NCBI RefSeq assembly: GCF_037126465.1
Contig: NC_088204.1
Coordinates: 62,555,807-62,619,806, forward strand
Source: Ornithodoros turicata
Lineage: Eukaryota; Arthropoda; Arachnida; Ixodida; Argasidae
Reading direction: 5' to 3'
Length of the DNA stretch: 64,000 nucleotides
A program made the translations under genes and the position numbers. Below, piece by piece: positions 53,940 through 63,999 of the stretch. The number at the start of each line of letters is the position of its first letter. The stretch's first letter is position 1. The notes beneath the pieces were generated by a model, which saw only the letters and a program-made list of their open reading frames with translations, ran no database searches and had not been told where the DNA came from.

Positions 53940-54515
53940 GTCGGATGATGGTTGGCTAGGAGCGTGCGATGTGGTGTAGCTAATTTTTTAAGAGTGAACC
54001 CCACTAGTTCAGAGCGCTCGAGGCGCATTCGTCATCATCCATGATATGAGCACGCTATCTCACCTACGGAACGGCAGAACCGCCAGCGCTGTTTACTAGT
54101 CACTTTGAGAACGAATACCAAAGCGTCTCTTGCGGCTGTTCCTTGTCTTCCGTCACACCCGTGTATCAACCAGGCGGATGAAAACGAAATTGACCGCCGG
54201 ATAGCTCATCCAAAGGGCGCATTGGTGCACTGCTCTGCGCAAGAAATATATAAACCGAAACCGATTAATTACTCGAAAAAATCACTAAGTGTCGATGCGT
54301 TTCTTTCTTTTTCTTTTTTTTTTTCGTGGAATATTTTTCGCTGAAGGTCCCGATGCGTGAAACAGAGGTACAAGCGTAAGCGTACAAAGTAAAAGGTAAA
54401 AGGTGGCGTGTTTATTTAATTAGTGAGCATATGCAAATTAGCCGCACGCTACACAGTTCATGGCCGATGTCCCAAGGGTCTCTACCAACAAGAAATTTCT
54501 TCGATAGCGCCACCT
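53940..54515 (+). repeat. dispersed repeat family X, copy B
   Basis: Counterpart of 6880-7460; includes 'gatgatggttggctaggag', 'gagcacgctatctcacctac' and 'gcaaattagccgc'. The first ~60 bp match the right arm of 51616-51864. Confidence 0.85.
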
Positions 54516-55140
54516 GTTCACGATTCGTCAAGGAAAGCGACATCCGGCTACCCTACACACCCGAACCTCCGTCTGCAGAAGACAGTGAGCGAGCTGGCGA
54601 GGCGACATTCATCCGATGAATCTCAGATGCTAGGATGTGTAAGCGCTGACCTGCATTCCCTGATTAAGAATGCCTGCAAGCAAGTACAGACGATCATCAC
54701 GCGTACCTGATTCTGGTTCTTGGAGCTTGGTCGAAGCACTGATGTCGTAGCTGACGTGCTTTGCAAAAAAGAATACGTCACAACACTTTCCGTGACGTGA
54801 CGCTTTCCAGAACACTTTCTTTATTTCTCGGACAGCAGCGCGTACGATCCTCATTGTAGGAAGGGGGGCAAAGCGCCTCGGACTGCTACCAGATCGGCGA
54901 TATACTGCACTACTCTAGCTATAATGATGTCGACAACATAGGCCATTGGCCGGTTACAGAACGACGTTCTCTCGTTTTTCCAGAGAGGGAACTCCAGCAT
55001 GCCCTCAATATCCGTCGTGTGCTCTTGTCATGTACTCTGTCGAATAACAGTGGAATTAGACCAGTATTTCGCATTAGATTTTCGATACCGTATCGTATCG
55101 TGGGTATCGGTATCGGTGACAATAAACGTAAAAATTTGAT
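54516..55140. other. no gene recognised
   Basis: No supported gene. 55080-55120 is a short 'tatcgtatcg' and 'tatcggtatcgg' repeat that may mark a transposon end. Confidence 0.4.
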
Positions 55141-55142
55141 TG

Positions 55143-55837
55143 ATTGAAAAAAGAGGAGGACGCAATCAAGCGAGTGCTCTTTCAAAATATAAGGAACTTG
55201 TCATTGTAGGCTATGAGAATGTAAGTTTCGAAGCTACGGGGCTGTTTGTTTATAACGACAAACCATTTATAGCTGCTACGCCTGACATGATAGCACAGTG
55301 TTGTTGCTGTGGACGACGAGTAGTCCAAGTAAAGTGCCAGTTTTACATTGAAAACGAGAAGCTTGAGCAGCTGCCCAATGAGCGTAGTAGCTGTGTTTCA
55401 CTTAATAATGGTGAGCCTGCGATACTCATCCGTACTATTATCAGGTGTAATGCCAAATGTTCATGTTATCAGGTAGTGTGCAGACTTTGTCCTCTGGAAA
55501 GAGATGAAACCTCTGTGCAACGAATTCATAGGGATTATAAACTTCTCGAAGCTGCCAAAGGAAAGGCTGAAGTGTTCTTCAGATGCAAAAATACTCCAAA
55601 AGCCTAGTGTCCAGTGTTCTTCAGACGTGCTGTTCTCAGAAATGGTGACCAAGTGGTTCACCTGACAGACAAAATGGGAGGACTCCGTGCAAATTAGTGC
55701 CTTATTTTGCGGCAGATGTTTGTGAGGGTATTATGCATCATGCCTTCAGCAATGGCACATATGTACGATATGTTGGTAATGCAGAATCTATTGGTTCTAA
55801 ATCATACAAGTCATTTCAAGAGTTGTTTGGAAGGTAA
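55143..55837 (+). pseudogene. YqaJ-like (PD-(D/E)XK) nuclease fragment
   Basis: The frame 55143-55607 has GLFVYNDKPFIAATPDMIAQ, then CCCCGRRVVQVKC. It matches the YqaJ/viral alkaline exonuclease core pattern 'pflgaSPDG...C...g..EiKC': the Asp of PD is present, but the catalytic Glu before x-Lys is Gln here, so activity is doubtful. The N-terminal half of the domain is missing. A second open stretch, 55700-55837 (PYFAADVCEGIMHHAF ... FQELFGR), follows an AG acceptor-like site and may be the next exon. Such YqaJ proteins occur in arthropod mobile elements and DNA viruses. Confidence 0.6.
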
Positions 55838-55910
55838 AGAGAGCCCTTGCATACAGAACCCTTGCCTTTGGCGCATGACGAACGGACATCTTTGTATAGT
55901 ATTTTAGTGG

Positions 55911-55916
55911 AATAAA
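55911..55916 (+). terminator. polyadenylation signal
   Basis: AATAAA 74 bp after the stop at 55837; suits the 3' end of the YqaJ-like transcript. Confidence 0.5.
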
Positions 55917-56084
55917 AAGTAAAAAAGAAACTGCTGATGGAACTGAAGTTGTGCCGTGTCTTACGTGGAACATTCGCACGACGCTGAGATATTGGAAGAT
56001 GCAGCGGAAGTATAGCAAGCGACGGCACTGGTGCTGTCGTCTGCTACAGAAATGCTGCCTCCCACTCTGGAGTCCACTTGAAAC

Positions 56085-57070
56085 GTATTCCCGTTTTCAC
56101 CAATTTTGTGAGCGGATGCACAACAGATCCGGGACGAATCTGACGTAATAATTTACTAGCCCAAGAAATGCTTTATCTTGACGTGTATCTTGTGATCTTG
56201 GTGCCTTCATAATGGCTTTCACTTTTTTAGTAGCCTTATGCGCTCCCTCAGCATCTATCACATAGCCGCAGACTTTGTCGCGGACTTTGTCGCTAAGGAA
56301 TGAGCACTACTTCTGGTTTACGTGCAGGCCTTGTTGCCGGAGGCGCTTGAGAACTACTTCTAGTCTTTCTAAATGCAACTTGACATTTGGAGCAGTAACG
56401 CAAATGTCGTCCGGGCACACACACGTTCCTTCGATTCCTTTCAGAAGAGATTGCATGTTTTTCTGCCATATTGCTGAGGCACTTGTGGCGAGTCCTTTGC
56501 GAGTGTTCGCAGTCAGAAGGTGCTGGTCATCGGGGCGAACTTCTAAATGGAGATAAGCTTGTTTGAGGTCAATGTCCATCTTTTCCAACCGTTCCAGCTC
56601 TGCATTTATGCCCTTCTTCAAGGTATATGGCTCTTGTCGAGGCCGACAGAAAACAGGCGTCGTGTTTGCTCTCAGTGGCAGCCCTTCCTTCATTCCACGT
56701 ATTTTTACGACTTGGTCACTGAAAACCACTTTGCGCTTTGCAATTTTCTTGTAGACGTCTAACTTCATCTTTTGCATGTACCTCAAGTTGGCTCACTTTG
56801 AACATTTCCGACCACGGTATAGGCGTAGTTCTCGCAACCAGTTTCTCCCCAGAAGCATGGGAATGTCTTCTTGTGGCGTTAGTGGAAGCTTTCTCTTCTG
56901 TTTGCTGCATTCTACCCATATATGGGCAACGACAGCTGGTTTAAGCAGCTCGTGGGAAGCGGCTTGAAGCAATGTTTTAGCTGCTTCTACTGGATGCTCT
57001 GGTAGCGATCGTTGAAACCGTTTTAATGGCATGGTTGACACAGCTGCAGCTGTGTCGACGTTCATTCTGT
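56085..57070 (-). pseudogene. Ty3/gypsy protease and RT fragment
   Basis: Protease (57065-56800): MNVDTAAAVSTMPLKRFQ carries the active-site region as D-T-A-A rather than D-T-G-A; IPMLLGRNWLREL is the terminal strand. RT: VVFSDQVVKIRGMKEG and TPVFCRPRQEPYTLKKGI start the domain, but the segment between LERLEKM and DIDLKQAYLHLEV lacks ~30 residues (RT motif 1 and 2). The catalytic box reads CPDD instead of YxDD. The end has YVIDAEGAHKATKKV (frame changed). Resembles the K02A2.6-like gypsy clade. Confidence 0.85.
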
Positions 57071-57500
57071 CGATTCCGACAGAAAACAGGAGTCGTGTTT
57101 GCTCTCAGTGGCAGCCCTTCCTTCATTCCACGTATTTTTACGACTTGGTCACTGAAAACCACTTTGCGCTTTGCAATTTTCTTGTAGACGTCTAACTTCA
57201 TCTTTTGCATGTACCTCCAGTTGGCTCACTTTGAACATTTCCGACCACGGTATAGGCGTAGTTCTCGCAACCAGTTTCTCCCCAGAAGCATGGGAATGTC
57301 TTCTTGTGGCGTTAGTGGAAGCTTTCTCTTCTGTTTGCTGCATTCTACCCATATATGGGCAACGACAGCTGGTTTAAGCGTGGGAAGCGGTTTGAAGCAA
57401 TGTTTTAGCTGCTTCTACTGGATGCTCTGGTAGCGATCGTTGAAACCGTTTTAATGGCATGGGTGACACAGCTGCAGCTGTGTCGACGTTCATTATGGCA
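56643..57500 (-). repeat. ~430-bp tandem duplication within the gypsy fragment
   Basis: 56643-57068 recurs at 57076-57500, offset 433 to 428 bp. The copies differ by a 5-bp gap ('cagctcgtggg' versus 'cgtggg') and a few substitutions. The duplicated part covers protease and the RT start. Confidence 0.93.
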
Positions 57501-58396
57501 TACACTGCTCCCTCAATTAACAGTTCCACTTAGACTACGTTACCTATATCCTTACGTTCGGCGCTGTTTACCTCTTTCAGCCCGAAGAGAGTTTTGACCT
57601 TTGGTTGTCCGTTCTTTTGGTTACTGAAGCACACTTTCGCAATGTGGCCCTTAGGACGAGTTCCCACATATAGCGCTTCCCTCTATAGGGCTAGAAAATA
57701 GCGCTCGAAACCTAGCGCTGTTTTTCCGTTTGCCGTTCTCACATACAACCGAGCACGTAGCGCTATCCTGCTGGGGTCACGGGATATCTTTTTGCGACGT
57801 GATGCACCGGTGCTACCGTGATTGCTTACTGTCGGCGTCGGGTATCCGCAGCATCAAGGGGGATGACACTTTCGGTGCTGTGATCGCGATACCAGACTTA
57901 TAACCAACACCCATGCATTGGCAGATGAAACTCGTGGCCATTTTCGCGTCGTCGTCGTCGTCGTCTTCCCGCCTTGCTGCTTCGAGTGATCGGAAGCAAA
58001 ACAAACCCCAGCTTCCGCGACGTCACGGCTGAAAGAATCTGATGATTGGTTAACAGTAGTAGAGTGACAAGGAGATTAGCTGTACCCTGCGAAATAGGTG
58101 GATAGATTCGAGCATCGCTACCCTCCTCGTCTGATATCGGAGGATATTTGGAGCAGGATAGTTTCCGCCCAAGGAGGAGCGCGAGCCAAGACCGCCCCGC
58201 GCGTTTCGCGGCCGCGCGTAGAGAGGGGTTTCCTTCTCGCGTTTGAACATGCATCAACATGCAAAATACATCTTATTCCCTTTCCACATCTTTTAATACA
58301 TCCCTGAGCGGGGAGTTCTCCTACCACACTTAACATAGCATACTTTCCTCCTGAAGACATGCAAGCAATAGACATACACATTTGTACAAGTGAAAA
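57501..58396. other. no gene recognised
   Basis: Includes 'ctatagggctagaaaatagcgc' and similar short TE-like motifs (57660-57770) and a (CGT)n stretch at 57946-57963. The left terminus of the Polinton should lie between here and 58400 but could not be placed. Confidence 0.4.
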
Positions 58397-58400
58397 ATAT

Positions 58401-58406
58401 TTTATT
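58401..58406 (-). terminator. polyadenylation signal of the polB transcript
   Basis: AATAAA on the minus strand, ~25 bp after the stop of the alternative spliced tail (58431). Confidence 0.6.
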
Positions 58407-58430
58407 AATGCAAATTAAAGCCAATGATGC

Positions 58431-61400
58431 TTAGTAATGCCAATTAAAGCCAATGGTGCTGGGGGGATTGCCAATTATGTTGCCAATTGTGTTGCCAATC
58501 TGTGTGAAGGAGAAAACCCCAGCGGAAAAACATTCACATCTGAAACAGAAGAAACATACAAGACAACAAAGATGCTATAGGATGGCAATTAAAACATGAG
58601 AATGGAATATACTCACACATTTTCTTCCTTGATTTGACAGCTTCCATAAGGGTATGAATCGATGGCATTGAATTGATAACGTTTATCATCATAGGGCATG
58701 AGAGCAAGCTTGGTATTCTCCAAGGTATACATGCACTGACGTTTGCTACATATTGATCTTTGCACATGAGATACCTTTTCACTATTTAATAACACATTTT
58801 TGTACACATCATGAAGCAAATGCTTGCGAAGTATATCCTTCTTCACTCCTTTCGCTCTAGCTATTTGATCATCACCAACCAACTTTATCGAATACATTTT
58901 AGCCTTTAGAGCAACTACCTCCTTAATTATACGACCACAGTCTCACACTTGAATCTAAACAACTTACCCTTAGTTTTGTCACTGTACAATGCATGATCTC
59001 CAGGATATGATGACAGGTCCAGATGTTCATCTGCAATTTTCTTCAGTTCACCTTCATAATCGTTAGTCATCAACTCTAGGGTAAAACTATCAGTGTCCGT
59101 GTTCATGGGAATGACTGTACAGGAGAGCCTGCTCTGTAGAGTACAATAGAGGAACTCATACATGACATACTTCGAGTGTTCGAGCACGCAGAATCCAATC
59201 TGCAATGGGAAGTTGCATTTGATAGTTCTTTTTTTCAATTCGTACAGCACACAATTCTCAGAGAGAATTTCGAAGTGAACACAGTCATTTGAACTGCTAT
59301 ACCGCTCAGCTTCCTCTAGACTAAAGGGTATCTTAATGTTCCTGAAACGAGAAGGATTAAGAAGACTTCTTCCAAAGATACTATTTATAGAGAGCTTCAT
59401 CAAGCTCTTCTCAAACTCTGTTTGTGCTGCTCTACGACGCCCAATGTTCATCATGATATATGGTTCAAATATCTTGCTCTGCTTGAATTGTAGTATTTTA
59501 TGGATCTTGCTCACTTTCATACCCAATCTATAGTACAACCCCAGCAAGCGATAGTGCACAACATACCCTGTTTTGTCCATACATGTGAGAAGCAACTTCT
59601 CTTGAGCGGACGTCCTGTAATTAAGCTGCTCAATTAGTTGATGTTGGTACGTTGACAGTCAACTTGAGTCCACCCTCTGCTTGAGCGGCGCCAGCGGGAA
59701 ATACCGTGTCTTCTCATGCAAGTCTGGAGGGTATACTAGATCGCATACGTATATATAACCGATAGCTGCATCCTCTGGGAGATTAGCAAAATCGATACTT
59801 GAGAACTTTTCTTCAGGCACCCATTCGAACCCTCCAACTGGAAGGCACTTTGTGAGACAACCACCATAAAAAGAATTGGCATCATAGTAGGCCAAATTGC
59901 TCGATGGTCTTTCTTCATCGTAATCAGGGCAATCCTTATTGTTAGCTTGAGCATAGCGTTTCGATTGTTGGCAAATACCTCCACGAATGGAGCCCTCAAT
60001 CGTACGGTACATTTCTTCATCAGTGAAGAGCTCTATTTCCGCCCAAGTGTGCTTCAGAGCAGCTTGCCAGCTGAAACCTGGGAAACTCACAAAGCGAAGC
60101 ACTTCCAACCCATACGTCTTCAAGGATAGAAACCTAAAATGCTGCATTACATCCAACAACAACAATGTGTCACATAACAAATAAAGGTTGTTGTAATCGG
60201 CGAGGGTCCTGCAATATATCCTGTGCATAGGCATAGTCATCGTCGCTCACAGGTGTCCTAGTTAGATCATTAAAAAAAGCTTCCTTGGGTGGAAGACTTT
60301 CTTCTTTGTACACATCAAAGCTCTTAATGTAAGAATATGGAAAGACACCTTTCCGAGTCAGACGAAGAAAATCTTCACCATATACCTGCTTCAGACACTT
60401 GAATGCTTGAACACCCTCAGAAACCATTAAACTGTCAACAAGACAGGACAGTGATTGATTCAAATACTGAGTAGTGTCACGGAAAATGAAATTACCATAC
60501 TCAAAGTTCCGTATTTTTTCACTACTTGTTGCAATAAGTTTGGGTGGTGTTTTCCATTTCATGTCGTGGAAACCACGAAGCAGAGAACTGATGTCATAGG
60601 CCAAATTGTGGACCAACCCAGGTATCTTACCCTTATTTGCACAACCGACATTGCATTGATTGCACAAAGAGGCCAAAAAGTTTGGGCTATCATACCTACT
60701 GTGGTCATGATGACAAGTTTTAGGGTGAGCTTGATCAAAGAGAACACCGCAGTACTCGCACTGAATGGCTGCATTGTGTTTACTCTCTTGCTGAGGTGAC
60801 AAAATTATAGGTGCTGGTTCGCTGTTATACATTGCTGCGATGTCGTGTAGAAGCATGAGATATTCTACACACTTGGAACCAGCATCAGGTCCCAAATATA
60901 CATCTTTTGCAATGATCTGCGAGTCGTAAGTTCGTACTAGAAATGCACAAAATGAACTCATTACGTGGCGTTGTACGGCATTTTTGACTGCTGTATTAGG
61001 GTCCAGAATGGACTCAGTGTCAAGTCCTATCACATAAGGATAGGCGAACATATTGAAATATTGATTAAATTTTATTATATTTTTGCCCGGTGGTGGTAAC
61101 TGTAAGATGACTTCCTTCAAGTTCCTACACACACGACGATGCCTGATTAGCGAATCATTTGTACAAAATCCACGAGTACATTTCTCGCAGAATACCCGAC
61201 CGTTATGACTCATCAGAGCATTGAAATTTCTGATACCAAAAAAGTGATCATTCACTTCCAACAACTTAACATTATCACAGAATTCCGTTTTTGGTATGCG
61301 AGAGGCATGTAATGTCCCATCTTCATACTTGTAAATAAACACACCAACTTGATTACGATTTTCCCAGAGATCTATATCAGAATATGAGACTGGACCCTCA

Positions 61401-61492
61401 GGCCACCACCTCACACGAGCAATAGGATTTGACTCATAATTTTCCAAGTATTGTTGCGGTTCGAAAAACGAGCCTTTGTATATGTTTGCCAA
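58431..61492 (-). pseudogene. polB: Polinton protein-primed DNA polymerase B, broken
   Basis: Would replicate the element from a protein primer. Order on the minus strand: GLDTESIL (ExoI, Asp and Glu) in 61492-60170, a Cys/His cluster (CEYCGVLF, CHHDHSRY, LCNQCN), HNLAYDISS (ExoII), FPYSYIKSFDVYKEE (Polinton-typical); DYNNLYLLCDTLLLLD (ExoIII), YYDANSFYG (PolA) and GGFEWV in 60240-59659; HYRLLGLYY, KLSINSIFG (PolB) and NTDTDSF (PolC) in 59595-58927; MYSIKLVG and ARAKGVKKDI (C-terminal thumb) in 58897-58613. Breaks: a frameshift near 60210, another near 59670, another near 58935. No ATG begins the first segment and a TAA (61496) lies just before it. All three polymerase motifs and exonuclease motifs keep their acidic residues, so decay is recent or partly due to sequence error. 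Confidence 0.92.
58540..58616 (-). other. candidate intron at the 3' end of polB
   Basis: Donor GT|GTGAGTATATT at 58616 and acceptor ttcttctgtttcag ending at 58540; 77 bp. Splicing would remove the TGA at 58615-58613 and add a tail exon to a stop at 58431. Without splicing the protein ends at the TGA. Confidence 0.5.
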
Positions 61493-61496
61493 TTAT

Positions 61497-62329
61497 TTAT
61501 ACGCCTCTTCTGAGGATGCAACACAGCCAATGCACTCGTGAGGGGCGTTGGGTGGAGAGTCCACATTGGTAATTGTCTTCCATCTTTTTTTTCAACTCAT
61601 CGGGTATAGCTGTTTTACACCCAATGCGCTTCTTTAATTTGGTGATAGTTACCTCAAGTTCCAAAACATCCCTGGAAACAAACCCACTACCAACTCGTTG
61701 ATAGTTTTCCACATTTTGCAAGAGTTCAAAAAAGCACTCATTTAGTGCAACCATTATATCTGAAAGATTATGTATCCCTTGTGATGTTGTTGGTATGTAT
61801 GCAACGTTAGTTGTGATATTGTCACCTACTTCTTTCACCATATGCAAAATTAGTCGCATATAAAATCGGAAAGGTATACACTGATCCTGCAACATTCGTA
61901 CTATATCTTGCTGATACAAAAGAACATAATCGATTGGATCTTCCACACTGTCATCATGTAGAGAAGCAAACAGCAAAAAACATCAATTATGACCACCAAA
62001 TGCACTCTGAGTTAGAAAGAATGGTAGGTATGGAACTTCAACGTCGGGGTGGGCACCCCTAATATGTTCTGAGAGCTCTTGTACCTGATCGACATTTGGC
62101 TCTGGTGGTAATGGGTTGTTTAATTCGGCAAAATTGTCATTTTGAATGGCATCTATTGAAGTATCCGAATCAAACAGACCATCATTCAGTAACATATTAA
62201 AATCCAATTCCCACTCCGGATGATTCGCTTCCACACCACCAGCATCAATTTGCAAAGCTTGCTCCCTCTCCTCAATACGTTGTATTAATTGTTCAATACC
62301 ATCATACCCACAAATTCCACAGCGAGGCA
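61497..62329 (-). pseudogene. polB N-terminal region / upstream ORF, broken
   Basis: Segment 1 (62329-61983) starts at a splice acceptor and has PRCGICGYDG and an acidic, helix-rich middle, ending YLPFFLTQSAFGG. It meets an in-frame TGA (61985-61983). Segment 2 (to 61497) continues in the same frame with DPIDYVLLYQQDIVRML and YMRLILHMVKEVGDN. At an A8 run (about 61588) a one-base change would bring it into the polB frame, which then meets a TAA at 61496. In arthropod Polintons such a region precedes polB, but I cannot assign a function. Confidence 0.6.
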
Positions 62330-62398
62330 CTAAATAAAAAAAGAAAATGGAATGGTCTCAGTTATAATATGTGAAGATAAATCAAGAAAAATACTCAC
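62330..62398 (-). other. candidate 69-bp intron
   Basis: Donor GAGA|GTGAGTATT, acceptor ttttctttttttatttag|tg. Joining completes a codon and keeps the frame open on both sides. Its donor matches the other candidate intron (58616) at the first eight bases, GTGAGTAT. Confidence 0.65.
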
Positions 62399-62642
62399 TC
62401 TCAGCAGGTCTAGTAGGAACTTGGGCAGGAGGCAGCACACCAAACAAGCTTTGGTGTCGAACTGGAGCAGGAGGCAGCACACCAAACAAAATTTGGCCTG
62501 GAACTTGAGCAGGAGGGCAGCACACCAAACAATATTTGGCAGGCAAAATGAAACAAGCACTGCAACCAGGGCAACAGAACTTGTTGGAGAAACACTGCAC
62601 GCCATGCTCGAATTGAAATGAAAATGTTGATGTGGGGGCGGG
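62399..62642 (-). CDS. Cys-rich exon with three ~42-bp repeats
   Basis: Open from a stop at 62645 to the donor at 62398. The first part has QCFSNKFCCPGCSACF and KYCLVCCPPAQVPGQ, closely spaced Cys pairs suggesting zinc binding. The DNA word 'ggcagcacaccaaacaa' repeats at 62431, 62473 and 62516 (spacing 42 and 43), giving 'FGVLPPAPV' and 'FGVLPPAQV' repeats in later units; the 43-bp step shifts frame, so only the first unit keeps CLVCC in this frame while the others keep it in another. No ATG is present; a further upstream exon (AG at 62643-62644) is possible. Confidence 0.5.
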
Positions 62643-62645
62643 CTA

Positions 62646-63067
62646 GAGAAATCCACATGTAGCAAAAGTCTTTGTAATAAACAACCAATTGCAAGCTAAG
62701 GAAAAACTCAACCAATAGGGAAAGTATGCACATCCTTTCCATCGGATTCGTTTTCAACATCCCCCTCACAGTCGACGATGGAAGCGCAGAAGTGCTACGC
62801 GGTCTCCGAGGACGATTGCATGTATAGAAAGTTTTCCCGTTTTTCCCTCTCTAAAAATGTGATTCTTTGTTAAGATTCTGATTGTCTCCTGACGGGGGAT
62901 CTTCCTCTTGTGAAGACATTGAAGCCACCACCCAGAACTTTCTTTATACAATATGATGAGCATCTGCGACGCTGTCGTTGTGGTGGATTGTGGTAATCGA
63001 ATCCATCTCATTGGCTAGACAATAACATCCGACCTTATCTCGGTTGCCATCCAAGCTCGGATCAACC
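62646..63067. promoter_or_regulatory. divergent intergenic region
   Basis: Lies between the minus-strand polB unit and the plus-strand ORF at 63068, so it should hold both promoters. A minus frame 63011-62766 (81 codons, ATG) has no recognised domain. No clear TATA box was identified. Confidence 0.35.
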
Positions 63068-63367
63068 ATGAAGCCCAGTGAACGATTTGCTTTGATGGTA
63101 CAATGGCTGATGTACAAGGATTTGATGAAATTAAACTCCTATCTGAACTGCAACGGACCAGAGGGTGATTTTCATCTCATTATGCAAATTCTACCGTTTC
63201 CGATGCGGACGAAACGAGGAAAGATTAGTCGGAGGCTCCAACGCTTCATCGCCATCAAGTGTGACTTGTTGCGACGGTATCGTCAGGGTGACAATATCTC
63301 TCCAACCATACTTAATGCTGGACTCAAGCGACCAATAATTCGAAACTTTTACACCCAACACTCGTAA
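63068..63367 (+). CDS. unrecognised basic protein of the Polinton
   Basis: ATG at 63068, 99 codons, stop TAA 63365-63367. The protein is basic: RTKRGKISRRLQRF and CDLLRRYRQGDN. It has no signal peptide or membrane segment. It is the only plus-strand gene of the element here, and is convergent with the protease. An AATAAA lies 83 bp after the stop. Could be a DNA-binding or core protein by composition, but that is only inference. Confidence 0.6.
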   Translation: MKPSERFALMVQWLMYKDLMKLNSYLNCNGPEGDFHLIMQILPFPMRTKRGKISRRLQRFIAIKCDLLRRYRQGDNISPTILNAGLKRPIIRNFYTQHS

Positions 63368-63449
63368 TAAATCGTGCGTCGCAAGAAAGATGGTTGTCGC
63401 AAGGTGTCGAGTCTGGAGGACTATCTTAAAGAGGTCTGTACATTGAAGA

Positions 63450-63455
63450 AATAAA
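63450..63455 (+). terminator. polyadenylation signal for the 99-codon gene
   Basis: AATAAA about 80 bp after the stop and only ~15 bp from the convergent protease stop (63471). Confidence 0.6.
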
Positions 63456-63470
63456 ATGAGACATTTTTCT

Positions 63471-63845
63471 TTAAATGAGGTATTCCTCTTCAATCATTTT
63501 TATTATCTTGAGGTCATTGTGTATAAGGTTATTGTCAAATAAGGACACAATGCTCTTGAGTTGGTAATTCTTACAAAGGCGAGAAGCAAAGAAACAGAGT
63601 CCACAGTGTGAGCTGTAAATGCTTTGAATGCATTTCTCGCAATACTGATCAACAGGTAGATCTAGCAGCTCCTCTTCAATCGGTGGTAGACCAAAGCTGT
63701 CCACATAGATGTACTTGTCATTCCTGTCTCTCATGTACAATAGCCAGTGTTCTCCGGGACCGTCGTGTGGGTGTGTATTGATAACTATAAACCCTTCCGT
63801 CATTGAACTTGGTACCATATCAATTGCGAAGGTCCCGCGATACAT
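63471..63845 (-). CDS. adenovirus-type cysteine protease
   Basis: ATG at 63845, 124 codons. GPGEHWLLYMRD holds the catalytic His, KYIYVDSFGLPP the acidic residue and 'FG' motif, and SSHCGLCFFASRLCKNY the catalytic Cys in C-G-x-C-x-x-x-A context. This is the C5-peptidase pattern seen in Polintons, which cleave virion proteins. The length is shorter than typical Polinton proteases because the N-terminal ~30 residues are not in this frame: a stop lies at about 63874, so an upstream exon or a frameshift is likely. Confidence 0.88.
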   Translation of the reverse strand: MYRGTFAIDMVPSSMTEGFIVINTHPHDGPGEHWLLYMRDRNDKYIYVDSFGLPPIEEELLDLPVDQYCEKCIQSIYSSHCGLCFFASRLCKNYQLKSIVSLFDNNLIHNDLKIIKMIEEEYLI

Positions 63846-63899
63846 ATTCAAAGTTTCATGGTTCAGAGAAAACTAATTCCAGATCAAACACATTCATAC

Positions 63900-63999
63900 T
63901 TAGTCCACTCGAACAACAAGATCACCATCGACTGATAAAATCTTGGTGTGCTTCACTAATAAGTATAACCGACACTGCGCAAGGTAATGGCTTAGCAAA
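63900..63999 (-). CDS. C-terminal end of a further Polinton gene (partial)
   Basis: A minus frame open from the window edge to a TAA (63902-63900) encodes a hydrophobic, strand-like end (RLYLLVKHTKILSVDGDLVV). It resembles the last beta strands of a capsid-type protein, but 33 residues are too few to assign. Confidence 0.4.
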   Translation of the reverse strand, partial: LLSHYLAQCRLYLLVKHTKILSVDGDLVVRVD

